DNA from: Acanthochlamys bracteata
Lineage: Eukaryota > Streptophyta > Magnoliopsida > Pandanales > Velloziaceae
Direction: 5' to 3'
Length of the DNA stretch: 64,000 nt
Assembly: GCA_019914995.1 (NCBI GenBank)
Contig: CM034145.1
Coordinates: 3,851,262 to 3,915,261 of the forward strand
The position numbers and the translations under genes were made by a program. The notes below the pieces were generated by a model. It saw only the letters and a list, made by a program, of their open reading frames with translations. It did not search any database and had not been told where the DNA came from. Position 1 is the first letter of the stretch. Each line of letters starts with the position of its first letter. Below are positions 1-12,800 of this stretch, in pieces.

Positions 1-3000
1 TTTATGCAATAAACAGACTCAATGGACAAAAGAGTTTCCACAAAGGTGTCCACACTTCTATCTCTCAACCATAGTATAGTATATCGCATTAAACCAGCTG
101 ACAGAGCCCCGGAAACTCTTTCCTCAATCCTGATTTGAGTAAGAAACATAAGAAATCTATAAAGAGAAAACAAAAAGAAAGCGTTAATGTAATGGCGATA
201 ATATCATCACCAATAAAATTCTAAGGATTGCACACTGATAATATGTATCAGGTCTTGGTAATTGCTTTTGTGATAGGGGCCTGTTTTGGTCCCAAGGAAA
301 ACCTGGAAAACTTGTATGAAATTCTGAAATATTTTTTGTTAGTGGATTCCTCATGAGCCATCGCCATATCTTTATTTGCTTTCCCTCGTCTCCATGAAAA
401 CTTGAGACCAGTTTTCCTCTCTTTTCCAAATTAGTGAGATTTTTCAAGAGGACATACACCAAAAAAGTTAGTTTTCCAAAAACTTTTCTTTTTCCGCCAA
501 CTATTTTCTGGAACCAAATATCCCGTAAGAGGATACAACAATTTAAGTATATAAAGCAACTGAAAGTTTACCAAAGGCAAGTCCTGCACCCAACTGCTAA
601 CTACCCACAAAGTTCCCATTAAAAGAGAATGACAATCTTTAAGCACAAATGGGACGACAGAAAGTTCATCAGACAGACTTGGATAGTTACTACAGAAATA
701 ATACATGTAGTTCAACTAATTAGCCTCATTCATTAAGTGATACACATAGCTGACACTAGTTTCATACTAGTGCAGTAGAGAGGTATACTCCGTTTCGACA
801 ATTAATGACTTAGATTGTGATTTTAATTGCTTTTTGAACTAACCGGTAGGAATTTAGTGACATTTTTCACATTTTATTATATGGTAGGACCGGACAAAAA
901 GGGATATTACATAAGATCATTATCCTGTGAAGTTAATACTGACTGATGAGCATGACTATGCAGTCGGAAAACAAGTAACGTTTGAAACCTTAAGTAAATA
1001 AAAAATTAAATAATAGAAGTACAGAACGTAACCAAAATGTAAAGAGAAAGATGCAAATTTAATTACCTTAAGAAGGAATAACAAGTATGAATCAGTGCAC
1101 CAGTTTGCAAAGCCATATTTGCATGATTTAATAATGTCAACTGTTGCACCGTATGCCAATAAGTTTTCTGATTGGCATTGTAAAATGAATTTCTGCGCAA
1201 AATCTATAGGTGCAGGATCTTCAATTGGTCCAGACAAATCTAACAGTTTCTTCATTTTTGCAAAAGAGATTGTTAAACTTTATCAAATATTGCAAAACTA
1301 AATAGAATTTACGACAAGAAGGGTGTCCACCCAGAAACTGACCAAAATATTCTTGAGCATAGAACTCGTGCGAGTGAGTGATTCACTTCTGTTAGGTGTA
1401 ACAGATTGCTCAACAGACAGCGAAGTCAACACTGAAAAAACTGCAGACTGCCAATAATAATAATAAATTCTAATTTAATTCTCAAGAGAGTTAGCTAATG
1501 ATAAAATAAGGTTCACCAAAGTTTTCATGTACCTCAAATCTAGATGCAACTTCATAGAAGCGTAGTCGATGAAGGATATAAGTTGAAAGGGATGCAACAT
1601 CATGCCGTTGTTTCACAAGTAGAAGCTTCAACAAATGGCAATAACCATCACTTTTTACAGATGGAACATGCTCATCTTCACGTGGCCACCACCCCAAAAA
1701 TCCTTCACATCCAACAGAATGTCGAGTAGCACGCTCGACTATACCAAGTAGCAGAAAGATCATAGCAGTTGATTTTAGGATATCTGGACAAAGTAAATTT
1801 ATAATCTGCTTCATTCCGCCACCATTAACAAAATAAAAGCAGCTCTCTCTTGCAGAGCAGAGTAGGAGAATCAAGCCCAATGCAAGGGTTACATGTCCCT
1901 CCTGCATGGTATGAAAGGCAAAAGAATATAGCTAAAAAGCAAAAACAAAATTCCTTACAAGAAAAGTTAGACCATAAAGCACATCAAGTGCAATCAATAC
2001 ATTAGAGCATCAACTAGGTGCAATCAATACATTAGAGCATCAACTAAGTGCAATCAACACAACTAACCTGTAAGAATACTGAAATCTCCTCAGGCGTATT
2101 CTTCCTGAAAACAGGAAAACATTGAAAAAATAGGCCAACCAGAAGTTCTGAAGCAATTGAATCAGCATCCAAGTCCAAAAGCAACTTGTCCTCCAAGAAC
2201 TGACTAGTTACAGAAGTAGATTGGTGGTTCTTGAAAAATTCAAGAAGCTTATTGTTAGATTCAGCCAAAATATCCATAAATTGCTTAGGATCTCTTGCAC
2301 TATCAGCATCTTGTTTCTTTTTGAAGAACACTGACAGATCATTATCACCATAGACATCTGAAGCAACAACGGATAACACAGTATCTACAACCTTCTGAAC
2401 TGCATCCACACAGTCAGAACATTGAAAAGCCTTCATGACCAAATGCAAAAATTTCCTCATTGCCGGTGCAATATCGTAGTCTGGGGATGGAAGCTTTACA
2501 AACTTAATGAAAGGGAGAGATTCCTCAAAAGTTAGCTTAGTGGAATGCAGTGCAGATGGGAGATCCTCAAGCTTTCCCTCAGAAGGAGAGGAAACTGCAT
2601 GTGCCAAGGAGGTATCCAAATCTAATTCTATGTTGAACTGACCCAGATCCTCTGCCGTGTTCCCATAAACCACAAGAGTAATACTGCGATAACATCCCCT
2701 CAACACCAAATGGTTTGTAACCACAGCCTGTATATCGTAAGAAGTAACTCAAACAAGAAAAAGGAAGAAACAAAAAAAGGAGAAAACAAACTACTTTCAG
2801 AAATTATCAATAATCCAATAAGAAACATGAATTCCTACAATCTGTTATCAGAGTAATTATCTGCAATTCTGGCTAACATTTCGCTCCATTTGGGCCAAAA
2901 CTGGACCAACTCCTACACACCTTTGGCTCAGTTTAGACCATTACCTAAGCCCCAAGAGCTCATATAGTTATATGTCGGTATTGCAGCCATCAATCTACAA

Positions 3001-6000
3001 AAACATACCAGTATCCTAAGAGTAAAATGTCTGCTACATATGCCAAAACCAAGTAAAGCATCTTAATAACCTAATCTCTGGAAAAAATAAAAAGGAACAA
3101 AAAACTATGTCTCACTCCATTGGTGGGTAAGCTAAGAGTAAATTATGGAGCACATGAGAAAACAATCGCATATAAACTTTTAAATTGAATAGCTTTTTTT
3201 CTCCCACGAGACCAGTCTTTCAATTAGCGCAAGAATGGGTGAGGTATAGCATTAAGCTTGTTCATAGCAGACAAGGGAAGGGAAGTTCTTAGCACTGAAC
3301 GAGGCCAACAAGTTGACATTAGCTGACAAACACATCTGCAGGACATATAGTGAAGTTGTTTTAAATTCTTCAAAACTGCAATCAAACTCCTATCAGACAC
3401 GCAGATTATCATATATAATCTTGATCTTCGGCTGAATTTGATGACCTTCTGATCGTATTTTTGCTCCAACAAGGAAAAGTAAAACTAGAAAGTTCAGAAC
3501 AAAACAGAGCATAGAAGAGAAAACATGAGGGATTCATGCTACCTAGTGTAAAGAAAACCCAAACAAAAATTCACAATTCAAGAAGAGAATACCAAATGCA
3601 CTGAGGATTGCGATTTCTTAATATCATCGTGCAAGTGCAAATGTATGCCTACATCAAGTGTATAAGCCACACAATCCATGCCAAGTCTAAGTATTTAGGA
3701 CACTGACAAGAGAAAGAATACAAGAAATCAAGAAACCAAGAGTTAGAATTAGAACTAGAATCTCCTCACCAGGAAAGTAAAACTAGAAAGTTCAAAGCAA
3801 GAAAGAGCATCCAAGTGAAAACGTGAATGAGGGATTCATGCTACCTAGTGTAAAGAAGAACCAACAAAAAATTCGCAATTCAAGCAGAGATTGCAAATTC
3901 ATTGAGGATTGCAATTCCTTCCCCTTTCTCTGGCAACAGTTTTTCTAATTTGACTTGCAATAGCTAAGCAGATTATGTGCATGGAAAAAGGAGATCATCA
4001 ACTACCCCCACACAAATCTTCTTTTTCATCGTCATATATTCGATATCGATAATCAAAATCATAATTTTCATCATCTTAATATCTAAAAAGAAAAATTCAG
4101 AACAAGATGTCTATAGTCCACCAACAAAAAGCATCTGACACATCCTCCAGCTCCACGCTGGGAAATAACAGAAAAGCAACATTCGTTAAATATCAAATAA
4201 CATGATGAACAAGACAGGTAGCGTATATTATCAAAGGTTTTAAGTGCTGAGCGGAGTCAAGAGCTGCTAACTTATTCTATGATTCTGACCTGATATGCTA
4301 ACTGCTCTGAACCATACACACTTCTATTAAATACATTTTAGGTAACTTTTCAAAATTTTAATAAATGTTCTACTGTTTTAAATCATAAATCTATACTACA
4401 TCAAAGTACGCTATCGGGAGAAATTTTGGATTGCAGAGTGTATTCCTTCATTCTTTTTGTTAATACTGTCTTGTTATATTTCTAAGAAATATCACATTGT
4501 ATCCAAAAATACGGCTTGATTTCATTTCTAATAAATCCCACTCCTAAATGAACCGTTTCTAATCAATATAACCAATCTGACCCTAAACTTTGCACTCACA
4601 CTAAATATTCTTTCTATTATCTATTACATTAATATAGTATGCGAAATAACTATACACATAATTTTAATGATGTAAATACGGATTTAATTGATTTAAGTCT
4701 TGTACATTTATCAATCTATTGATTCGGTACTTTTTTTCCTCTTTAACCGATTGTAACTTTTGAGATGCTAATTGTAATATGATATTTTTATGGATAATGA
4801 AGTATGTTACAAGACCAAGTTTGCCATCGTTTTCTTTTACGGATCAATAATTAGGATGAGCTATTACGTCATAAGTTCGAAAAACAACAAATTACTACAT
4901 CTTTCACATGTCTAATATCTCATCATTGATATTTGTATTAAATTTGTTAAATTAGACACGATTGCTTTTACATCCTCGCAAATATTTTTACATAAAATAA
5001 TAAATATTTGGGTGGCGGTTCAGCAAGGCTACAACTTTGGACGGTCTGAACCGCTTTGCTGGATGGTGTTTGAGGCCTTGGTATTATCACTAAGAGCTTT
5101 CACTTATTCCAAGATGTTAGTTCCCTTTTCCAGGATATATCAGAGTCAAAGCTCTATAAAGGATCTAGTTTACAATTATAACCATATCCGCAAAATCGTT
5201 TAATGACACAAAGATTCCAAGACAAACCACCCAAAGATTGTCTAAGGAAGACGACAAGGATTCCTCTAATTGCTAGAGAAGAATAGCTATAATAACCACA
5301 ACTTTGTCATCTCACGTATGTAGATTACATCCACCAATTACTTTGAAGCTCTTCCTCTTGATAGAAAATAACTGAACAATGAGAAAACGATTCAAATAAG
5401 CAGCAGGGAAAAGGATATATACCTCAACTTCTAAAACACTTGATGAAGAATGAGAATAGAGGAAAGGTTGGCAAAGACGCCTAAATCGTGACTCGCCTTC
5501 GCAATGAACAAAAACCTCTAAAGCAAAGGAAGGAGGAGAGGTAGTTCTGTATAGAGAAAACAAAAATTAGCAACACCTAAATCAACAAAAGAAGTTACTA
5601 CAACGACAAAAGACTTGGAGTACGAGATACTCCTAAGTCGAACGCTCAATGATCCAACACAGTAATGAAGTCAATCCAACTACAATTTACTATTTCTCTA
5701 AATTCTAGATAATAGTGTCAGTAATCTTGAGTTTAGGACTAGATCGCAATATGGAGGAAATATAATCTGAGAATTTGTGCACCAGAAAAAAGAATTTGCA
5801 TGGTCAGGTACCAAAGAAAAATTACAATGAATTAAAACCAATTAGGGGATCTTGACGACTGTATATTGCTAATTGATTATAAAAATGAAAACTTGCCATG
5901 GACACTAAAAAACCCATAACAAATAAGCTAACGCTCTTCTCCAACCATCTTTCTTGATATTTCAATGAGAGAGGGTAACACAGATGGACCATTGATATTC

Positions 6001-8825
6001 AGTACTTGTAGGAGTTTCTGTCCAACATAACTACATGGAGAAAGCTCATCAAAAGAACTACAAAAGTGGTAAGATCTTGTGTTATATTCAATAAAGATAT
6101 TTTACAATTCATGACAGAAGTAGTTGCAACATAAAGCATAGACAACAGGTCCAAGTTATAATTTCATGACCTACTGATGATTCCACCTACAAAAGAATTT
6201 CAATTTACTACTCTCCCAAAAAAAAAAAAAAAAGAAACACGAGATGGGCACTTGAGTATTACAAGAAACTAGAACCGATGATAAGTTGAACTGGGAGTAA
6301 CTTTATGAGACATCTAACCCAACCTAAAAAAACCTAATGGAAAGGAGAAGCTGAAAGTACACAAATTTGTATAGATCAGAAACTACAGTTATTTACGATG
6401 GAATATTAATTGTGTTAGACAGGACTAAGAAAGCCACATAGCATTCAGCAAACATTGAAATATCAATAAGTTCACAATTTTTGTTTAAGGTACATAGCCA
6501 TTTCAAACATCACATGTCTATGAACAAATAGCTACATGCTTCAAGAAAATGCATCAGACATTGCCTATTATAATCTTTTGAGTTGATTTTGACCAAACAT
6601 GTGAAGTAATAATATCTAACTAGTACATCAAAAGTAGCCAAGATTTAAAACCAGAATCAACTTGAATAAGTATCTCGTAGGAAATTACAAGCTCAAGCCT
6701 AATTCAGCTAGGTCCATCCTAAGACATATATGAGCTGCATATCTTTTCTGCTAATATTAAATAAAACGAATAGAACTCAAATTCTATGCGAATACTAATT
6801 TATGGAAGCTATCTTCGCTAGCATCTTATAATATTGAAAAAAAAAATGATCTTATAAATGCACGCTTACTAGCTAATCTATGTTCTTTTGCCAAGACTTG
6901 CATGTTCAATCCTCTTGACTTATAGCAGATTGAAGGGAAACTTTTTATGAACTTGAAACTATAAGTGCTCCTAGAAGGCGCAGCTCAACAACAAACACAG
7001 CCCATCAAGTAGTTCCATGAAATACAGGAGGTTCATGTGGTAAGGGGCTAGTAATTATCATTGCAAATAATTTCAATAGCAAGGATTCTCTTAATATTTC
7101 ATTATTGCTATTTAAAAACCTACACAAATATGCCCTAAGCTAAGACATCGTGGCGACTTTGAAAAGGCCATCTCAATACTTACAGCACTATTCAACTATA
7201 ATCCACTAAACTAGAACCTGCAAAATTTGCAAAAAGCAATATTAAGCAACGATGCCTTATTCCACTATCATTGAATTGAACTGTCTATGTATTTTAAAAA
7301 AACGTATTCTATGACAATTATCTACACAGATAAATTGAAGGTTTAGAAAATAATTTATATATTCGCAAAAAATATGCCTCCATCCATACCCAATTATGGA
7401 TACATTTGGTGTAGATGAAGATGCATTCTGCTCCAGAAATTCACATGCAGTAATCACAACTGGCTCTGAAAAGAGCACCTGCAAAAAAAATAAATAAATA
7501 ATTGAGTAGGAATTATATAAACTCAAAGCCCAAAGTTCTAGAAAAGCAAAGAAGATTTCTGTAAACAAGAGGAGGTTGTCTTTTAGAATGAATATTTGTC
7601 TGGCTAAGATCTAACCATCACGTCCTAACAAGGAAGCACGATTGTTACTACCACAAAAACTACTATCAAAATCAATCGCCATTAAATCAATACCAATTGG
7701 TTAGTAGCTCATGTGGATAAAAACAAGTCGTTATTAATGCAAAATTACTCTAGAATAGTTCTTTATTTTAGAAACAACCCAGACATAACCAAATTCAAAA
7801 CATAAGTTCTCAAAATGCCTTTATGTTGTAAATATAAGACACATCAACATTTCATTATAAATTCATTGTGGCATAGGTCACTCTGCTACCAACTACGATG
7901 TCTTTGTCTACTTCTTCAAGGTCAAGGTTTGGAGACATATGTGTCTGCATTTTATTGATCTATTATCAAATATCAAAGAAATTGTAAGGAACTTTATAAG
8001 TTGTAAGAGGCTCCATAACAATTCTATCAGAAACTGGGTTAAGCCTAAGGCTGTAAGCCTTAACTTACCAACATAGAATTTCAAGGTCCTTACGACATTT
8101 ACCGACATACTGACTCTCATCATGTGTCCCCTTTTGGTTAGAACTTGTTCTTCTTTGACCTCATTGTACATATTACTGAAAACAGCCTTTGTGTTAGGGG
8201 TCGGAGCTTAAAATCTTTTAGATCACTACCTTTTATATTTGCCCAAAATCTCTAATAAATTTCAAGTACGTCAATAAGAGTAGGGGTCAAGAAGCAGACT
8301 AATACAAGCACAAGCCAGACTAGTTTTAACCAATCTCTTACACATGTAGACACAATCCTAACTTACTGAAAGATTGCAAAGCCCTTGCCCAGCCATCCAC
8401 AAGCAAATACTATCCAACAACCAAATGCTGTTAGTACCATCAATGTTTCAGTAAAAGGTAAACTAGTTTATGAAATCATCTCAACTATTTAAGTTTAAGT
8501 AACCTCTAAATATATGTTATCATATACGTATATTCTACAAAATGCAGGTGCATGTGTATGTTTTTTGGCATATTATCTTGTCAACAAGTGTATATCTATA
8601 CTGTTGTGTCCTAATACCATATCCTGAAAAATCTTTAGGCATTGCCATGTCAGTATATCCATATCGCATCATGGTGTTTCCAAAACATGTTCATAGATGT
8701 TATAAATGGTATCATTGAGAAAAGATAACAAGTAACTCTAATTAACGAACCTCATCAACATACTCATCAAGTTGAGAATGAACAAAGGACTGTGCAAATA
8801 GAATACACGGATCTGGACGACCCAT
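1..8825 (-). CDS. VIR: VIRILIZER homologue, N-terminal part (partial, 8 exons)
   Basis: Protein virilizer homologue, the large scaffold subunit of the nuclear m6A mRNA methyltransferase (writer) complex that includes MTA, MTB and FIP37. I read eight exons on the minus strand: 8751-8825, 7390-7478, 5423-5546, 2068-2727, 1533-1901, 1343-1447, 1067-1249 and 122 to the edge. All introns are GT-AG and the phases fit, giving about 575 residues; plant VIR is about 2,100 residues, so most lies off the left edge. The start is set by the conserved MGRPDPCILFAQ opening. Other hallmarks, by recall of Arabidopsis and soybean VIR, are EPVVITACEFLEQNAS, TTSPPSFALEVFVHCEGES, AVVTNHLVLRGCYRS, CEGFLGWWPRED and GPIEDPAP. 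Exon 6 uses the acceptor after GGCAG, which opens with SAVFSVL and keeps phase 0. The last exon (from 122) is the weakest, matched to soybean VIR by spacing and a SIE motif. No premature stop is seen, so the gene looks functional. Confidence 0.9.
123..1066 (-). other. VIR intron 7
   Basis: This is the intron between the CTTAAG/GTAATT donor and the acceptor before GAAAGAGTT. Short open frames on both strands here show no recognisable protein. It contains a MITE-like insertion at about 276-527; the remainder is AT-rich intron sequence. Confidence 0.7.
276..527. repeat. MITE-like insertion in VIR intron 7
   Basis: The left end reads GGGGCCTGTTTTGGTCCCAA and the right end, reversed, reads GGGATATTTGGTTCCAGAAA, so both ends open with a degenerate GGG...TTTGGT.CCA pattern. 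It has no coding capacity and looks like an old inverted-repeat element. The family is not fixed and no clean target duplication was seen. Confidence 0.4.
1988..2060. repeat. 30-bp tandem repeat in VIR intron 4
   Basis: Two nearly identical 30-bp copies (1988-2017 and 2018-2047, both holding CAATCAATACATTAGAGC) are followed by a partial third copy to 2060. The array lies just downstream of the donor of exon 4 and does not disturb coding sequence. Confidence 0.85.
2728..5422 (-). other. VIR intron 3 with a 300-bp-spaced duplication
   Basis: Intron of about 2.7 kb with no credible coding sequence. Two direct copies of a roughly 150-bp segment lie near 3471-3620 and 3771-3920; both carry GGGATTCATGCTACCTAGTG followed by a TGAGGATTGC block. 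The rest is AT-rich and unassigned. Confidence 0.7.
5547..7389 (-). other. VIR intron 2
   Basis: Intron of about 1.8 kb, a phase 2 junction joining GG to A to give glycine. A short poly-A run sits near 6220. No gene or recognisable element was seen inside. Confidence 0.7.
7479..8750 (-). other. VIR intron 1
   Basis: First coding intron, about 1.3 kb, phase 0, with a GTTCGT donor and a poly-T tract before its acceptor. I see no gene or repeat inside. Confidence 0.7.
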
Positions 8826-8866
8826 TTCTTCTTCTTCTTAGACTATATAGCCAAAACAAATCTCAT
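8826..8866 (-). promoter_or_regulatory. VIR: VIR 5' leader exon with an 8-codon uORF
   Basis: A good acceptor (GATTGCAG) lies 41 bases upstream of the VIR start codon. Right after it comes an upstream ATG that opens a short frame, MRFVLAI then stop, at 8843-8866. The VIR start follows 17 bases later. If this leader is used, scanning ribosomes meet the short uORF first, which could lower VIR translation. The splice junction is inferred, not supported by transcripts. Confidence 0.45.
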
Positions 8867-9542
8867 CTGCAATCAGAATGTAGTGGAAATAAAAAGATAT
8901 AATGAATTGTCAGTAAAAGAACAAAATACACTCCAAGATTCAAGTAATGTAAAGAGCCTGTTTTAAAAAATGGCCGTCGAAAAATCAACCATAATATAGA
9001 AATAGTATAAGTTATATATCCCAAACCAAGATTCTTTTCCATTGAAATATCAACTGTTAAGTTGCTTGAGTACTGTTTGATACATATTTAGCTGATCATA
9101 CATGGGAAATTCCAGAGATGAGCTTAAATTTTGAAAATTTCTAGTAAAACCTTTTTAAAAGGTTAGCACGCAAATGAGTAGCAAATTTTATAACAAACAT
9201 TGATCGGCAATCATAAGTGGAAAGTTTTACACTACACTAAAACCCTCTTCCACGTGACACCAAAAAAAAACACAGCAAAACCAATACTACAACTACCTAA
9301 GATACAGAACAAAAGATCAATATACAAGAGAAAGACAATGCTATGGAAGTCAAGCAATCATATTTCAGTTATAGTCGATCAAACTTACTAAGAACACTAG
9401 CTACCCAAGTAATTGTATCTGACCAACAAAATCCAAATCCTCAATCAAAGAAACAACCTTAGCAAAACTTTCTAATAAATAATCCTAATGAGAGAAATAT
9501 CCTAGCAAATTTTTTGAGTTTTTTATTTTTCCCGGCCCTTAC

Positions 9543-9880
9543 CCAATAGAGAAAGTGAATGAAAGACTGGAAAACTATGAGAAGAGCAATTCTGAATTAG
9601 AGGCAACAAAGAAGACTAACAACTAACAGGAACCAAAACCAAATTTCAAATGTGATTGGTTAGAAAAGGAGCTGTCTGAGCGAAGATTGACCAAGTCGTG
9701 AGTTAAAAACCCCGTCAGCTGAATGGAGACAGACATATGAATGTGGAGGAAGAGAAAGCCAGAGAAGGCGGACGAGTAGCGGAGACAATGAAGGTAATTT
9801 GTTACTTATTATGCATGCATGGAAGAAAGCTTTAAAACAGAACAGAAAGGAATTTGATTTTGATGAGTGATAGTGGACCA
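9543..9880 (-). promoter_or_regulatory. VIR: Probable first non-coding exon and promoter-proximal region of VIR
   Basis: Reading leftward, a donor-like ATTGG/GTAAGG ends at 9543, and a pyrimidine-rich leader-like sequence lies upstream of it. Spliced to the acceptor at 8866 it would make a bipartite 5' UTR with an intron of about 680 bases. The upstream limit is a guess; no clear TATA box was found. Confidence 0.35.
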
Positions 9881-9899
9881 AACTCGATCCATTTTTAAA

Positions 9900-12800
9900 C
9901 AGGTTAACCTGATCATAAGTTAATTATTACTTTAATTATTAATTAATGAAGAGGAATGAAAATTAATTGGTTTAAATATACTAAAGATGGATTTTGAAAA
10001 TCACATGGGCGTCCACTCTCGCTACATTTCTTTTCCTTCTTTTTGGAATTTTTGCTTATATTTGATTACTCTAAACTCTGACTGGGTTCGTTCAACAAGA
10101 AAAGCCAGTGAGAATAGATTATTCATGATTGACTGGCAGTTTATTCATGATTGATATAAGTCTTCATTAATCTATTCACTAATTAATTTACTGGTAGCTT
10201 ATTCATGATTGATATAAGTGAAACTTCTTCTATGTTGGTGTGAGGAAATTCATGCTTAAGTAATAAATTTAGAGAGGTTGACTCATTGTGCATTTAAACA
10301 AAAATGTGTTTCATGATATTAATATACGAACTTTTTCATATCTTTTTAAGTAAAAGTAACTTATTATAGAAAAATCTTTTTCACAAAAGACTTGTACTCT
10401 TTGGATATTTTCTAAAAATACTTTCACTAACAAAATACAATTTCATGTGTTCTTTATATTTTTAGAGCGTTAGTTTATTCAAAATTTTCAATCTCCTCTT
10501 ATACAAATCTCTCTTAATAAAAAAAAAATTCTTTTCAATAAACATCAACTAAACATTCGACAAACACTTATCTATTAAAACAAAATACTTTTTATCCCGC
10601 AAGATCGCATTATCAAAAAATAATAGTAACTAAAGTTCTTGACAATCTCCACATTAATCAATTAATGTATTTCATTAATTTTTTCTAGGTACATCACATT
10701 TTGTATGGTGAATCTTATATTCTTTGCCTTTCATTGTCCACGATGACGAGGACAAAATGACCTAAGAAAACCCTAAGAGTTCACCCCTAATTTATCTCAA
10801 AAGTGCACAGTTGTAATCAATTCCGTATAGCTTAAGTAGGGTTTATTCCATATGGACTAGTTTTAACTCAAATTTAACCTGAGTGCAGCAAATAAAAACA
10901 GATGATACTTTGTAAGACTGTGGGATGATTTAAAAGTGTTCTAAAAGCTAAAATGTAAAAAATAGTTTTCAAGTTTAGAATGCAAGTTTAATTAGAAGTT
11001 AAGTTTAAGGCTCTTCCGCTAGCTTTTTTGTTCAATGTCTCAAGTGCAAGTAATGAAGTGTGTACTTGATTATGACGATCCCATGACCAGTACTGTGATC
11101 CAGCCATTAAGATCACCTTATCTCTAGTTCATCATAATTTGTCAGGTTTACAATGAAACTAGAAATGCACGAAACTGTGTGAAATCATACATTCCGGTTA
11201 GTCCTGGCTATTTTAGTTCATAATTCTAGAGACCAATTCAAGCAAATTGCAATGTCAATCAAGCACAAGAATTTTAACACTAAGTTTCTGAAAATTAAAG
11301 AATCAAAACTCACAATCAATCAAACATCATAATCATCACAATGTACTCAGAATATAGGGTTTCATCCCAAACTCTATTAATATGAAATTAGCTACTCATG
11401 TTCATCTTAATACCGCATAGATTGTATAAAATCGTAGGGGAAAGAAGTAAAGAAACAAATCTGGTCAGACTGTCACCGTCCGTAAGTCCAATCACTTTCT
11501 TTTCTCTCTGCTCAGGTGACGTCGCCAGCGGCGGCGTCGAACAAAGGCAGCGTCGATCAGCGGCAGTGAGGTCAAGGGCGGCGAAGATTGCACAAAGTAG
11601 CAGCGGCAGCGAGGAAGAACAAGATTGGAGAAAGGAGAGAAGGAAGTGAGCACGCGGAGCAGGAGACCGAAATCGCTGTGCGGCAGGGAGGAAGAAGCAG
11701 GAATGTCAACCGCGGGGAAGGGGACGCGCACAGCTGCGAGGAAAGAGGAAAAAGAAGAAAGGGAAACAAAAAGAGAAGAGATCAGCAGACGGGGAAGGGA
11801 AGAGGAAGAAGGTGAACAAGAAAAGGAAAAGGAAGGAATGGAGGAGACCTTGCGCAGTGAAGGAAGAGAGAAAAAAAAGAAAACCCTAAGTCCTTTTTTC
11901 GAATTGTAAGGTAGGGCTACTATTATGGAAATGGTATAGTTAGATCTCTGGTCGATACGGCTGTGAATTCTAACTGATCTTTATTCTCCTTTTTCTGACC
12001 TACACCAAAATAAAACAATTTAGTTCATAAAAATAGAAAACTAATATCTAATTTACAAAAGATACAATTATATATTTATCAGCGACTCTTTACACTTGCT
12101 CGAGTACTGTTTTATTTAGCAGATATTTGAAAATATTTTTAAAAAGAGTATTTCGAAACAAAAATTATTTTTAAAAATAAAATAATAATAATATTTAAAC
12201 AGTAAAAAATTTATATTATTAAAAATTATTTAAAAATATTTTTAAAATTTATCAAAAAATATAAAATAAAATATTAAAATAAAATAAAATTATAAGTAAT
12301 ATCAAATAGCACCTTAGTTTTGGATGCGATGATTACCGCTACTAGTATTGCTGGATTGATCTTTATGCTTTATAAATGAGCTTCTGTAGCAGCTGCATCG
12401 TAGACGATCTTTCTGTAAATATTATTGTAATTGAATGTAATTGTAAATATTCAAAATTTGTTCTCCTACTCCTCCTTTCACCTACAGACTGGTGACAACT
12501 CGTCTTAATTTCCTTGGAAAATTAATCCAAAACAAAACAAACAAAAAAATAGTTGTAGTTATAAATTCTAAAAACAAATTTGATGATCCTGTAACGAGAA
12601 AAGATACCGATATCAGATAGTTCTATTGAATACAAATTGAAATTTGCATCATACCAAGAAATAAGGTTCGTAGGCCACAAAATCGTCATACCATTTGACC
12701 ACTTAAGACATATTAGCTTGGGCTTCTAAAGGCCCATAACATATAAATTCATATCACATCCAATCTATATAGCAGCCCAACTACTTCGGTCTAACAGACT

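Noticed and set aside
184-715. Open frames of 92 and 94 codons on the minus strand
   Set aside because: They lie in VIR intron 7, overlap a MITE-like insertion and show no similarity to VIR.
1517-1532. Alternative end of VIR exon 5 at a downstream GTGAACC donor
   Set aside because: It would need a phase 1 acceptor and add residues absent from the family; the GAG/GTACAT donor with the GGCAG acceptor gives the conserved SAV.SVL continuation.
11398-11909. Overlapping Arg/Lys/Glu-rich frames as a possible protein gene
   Set aside because: Low-complexity composition, open on both strands, with no domain, start context or splice partners.
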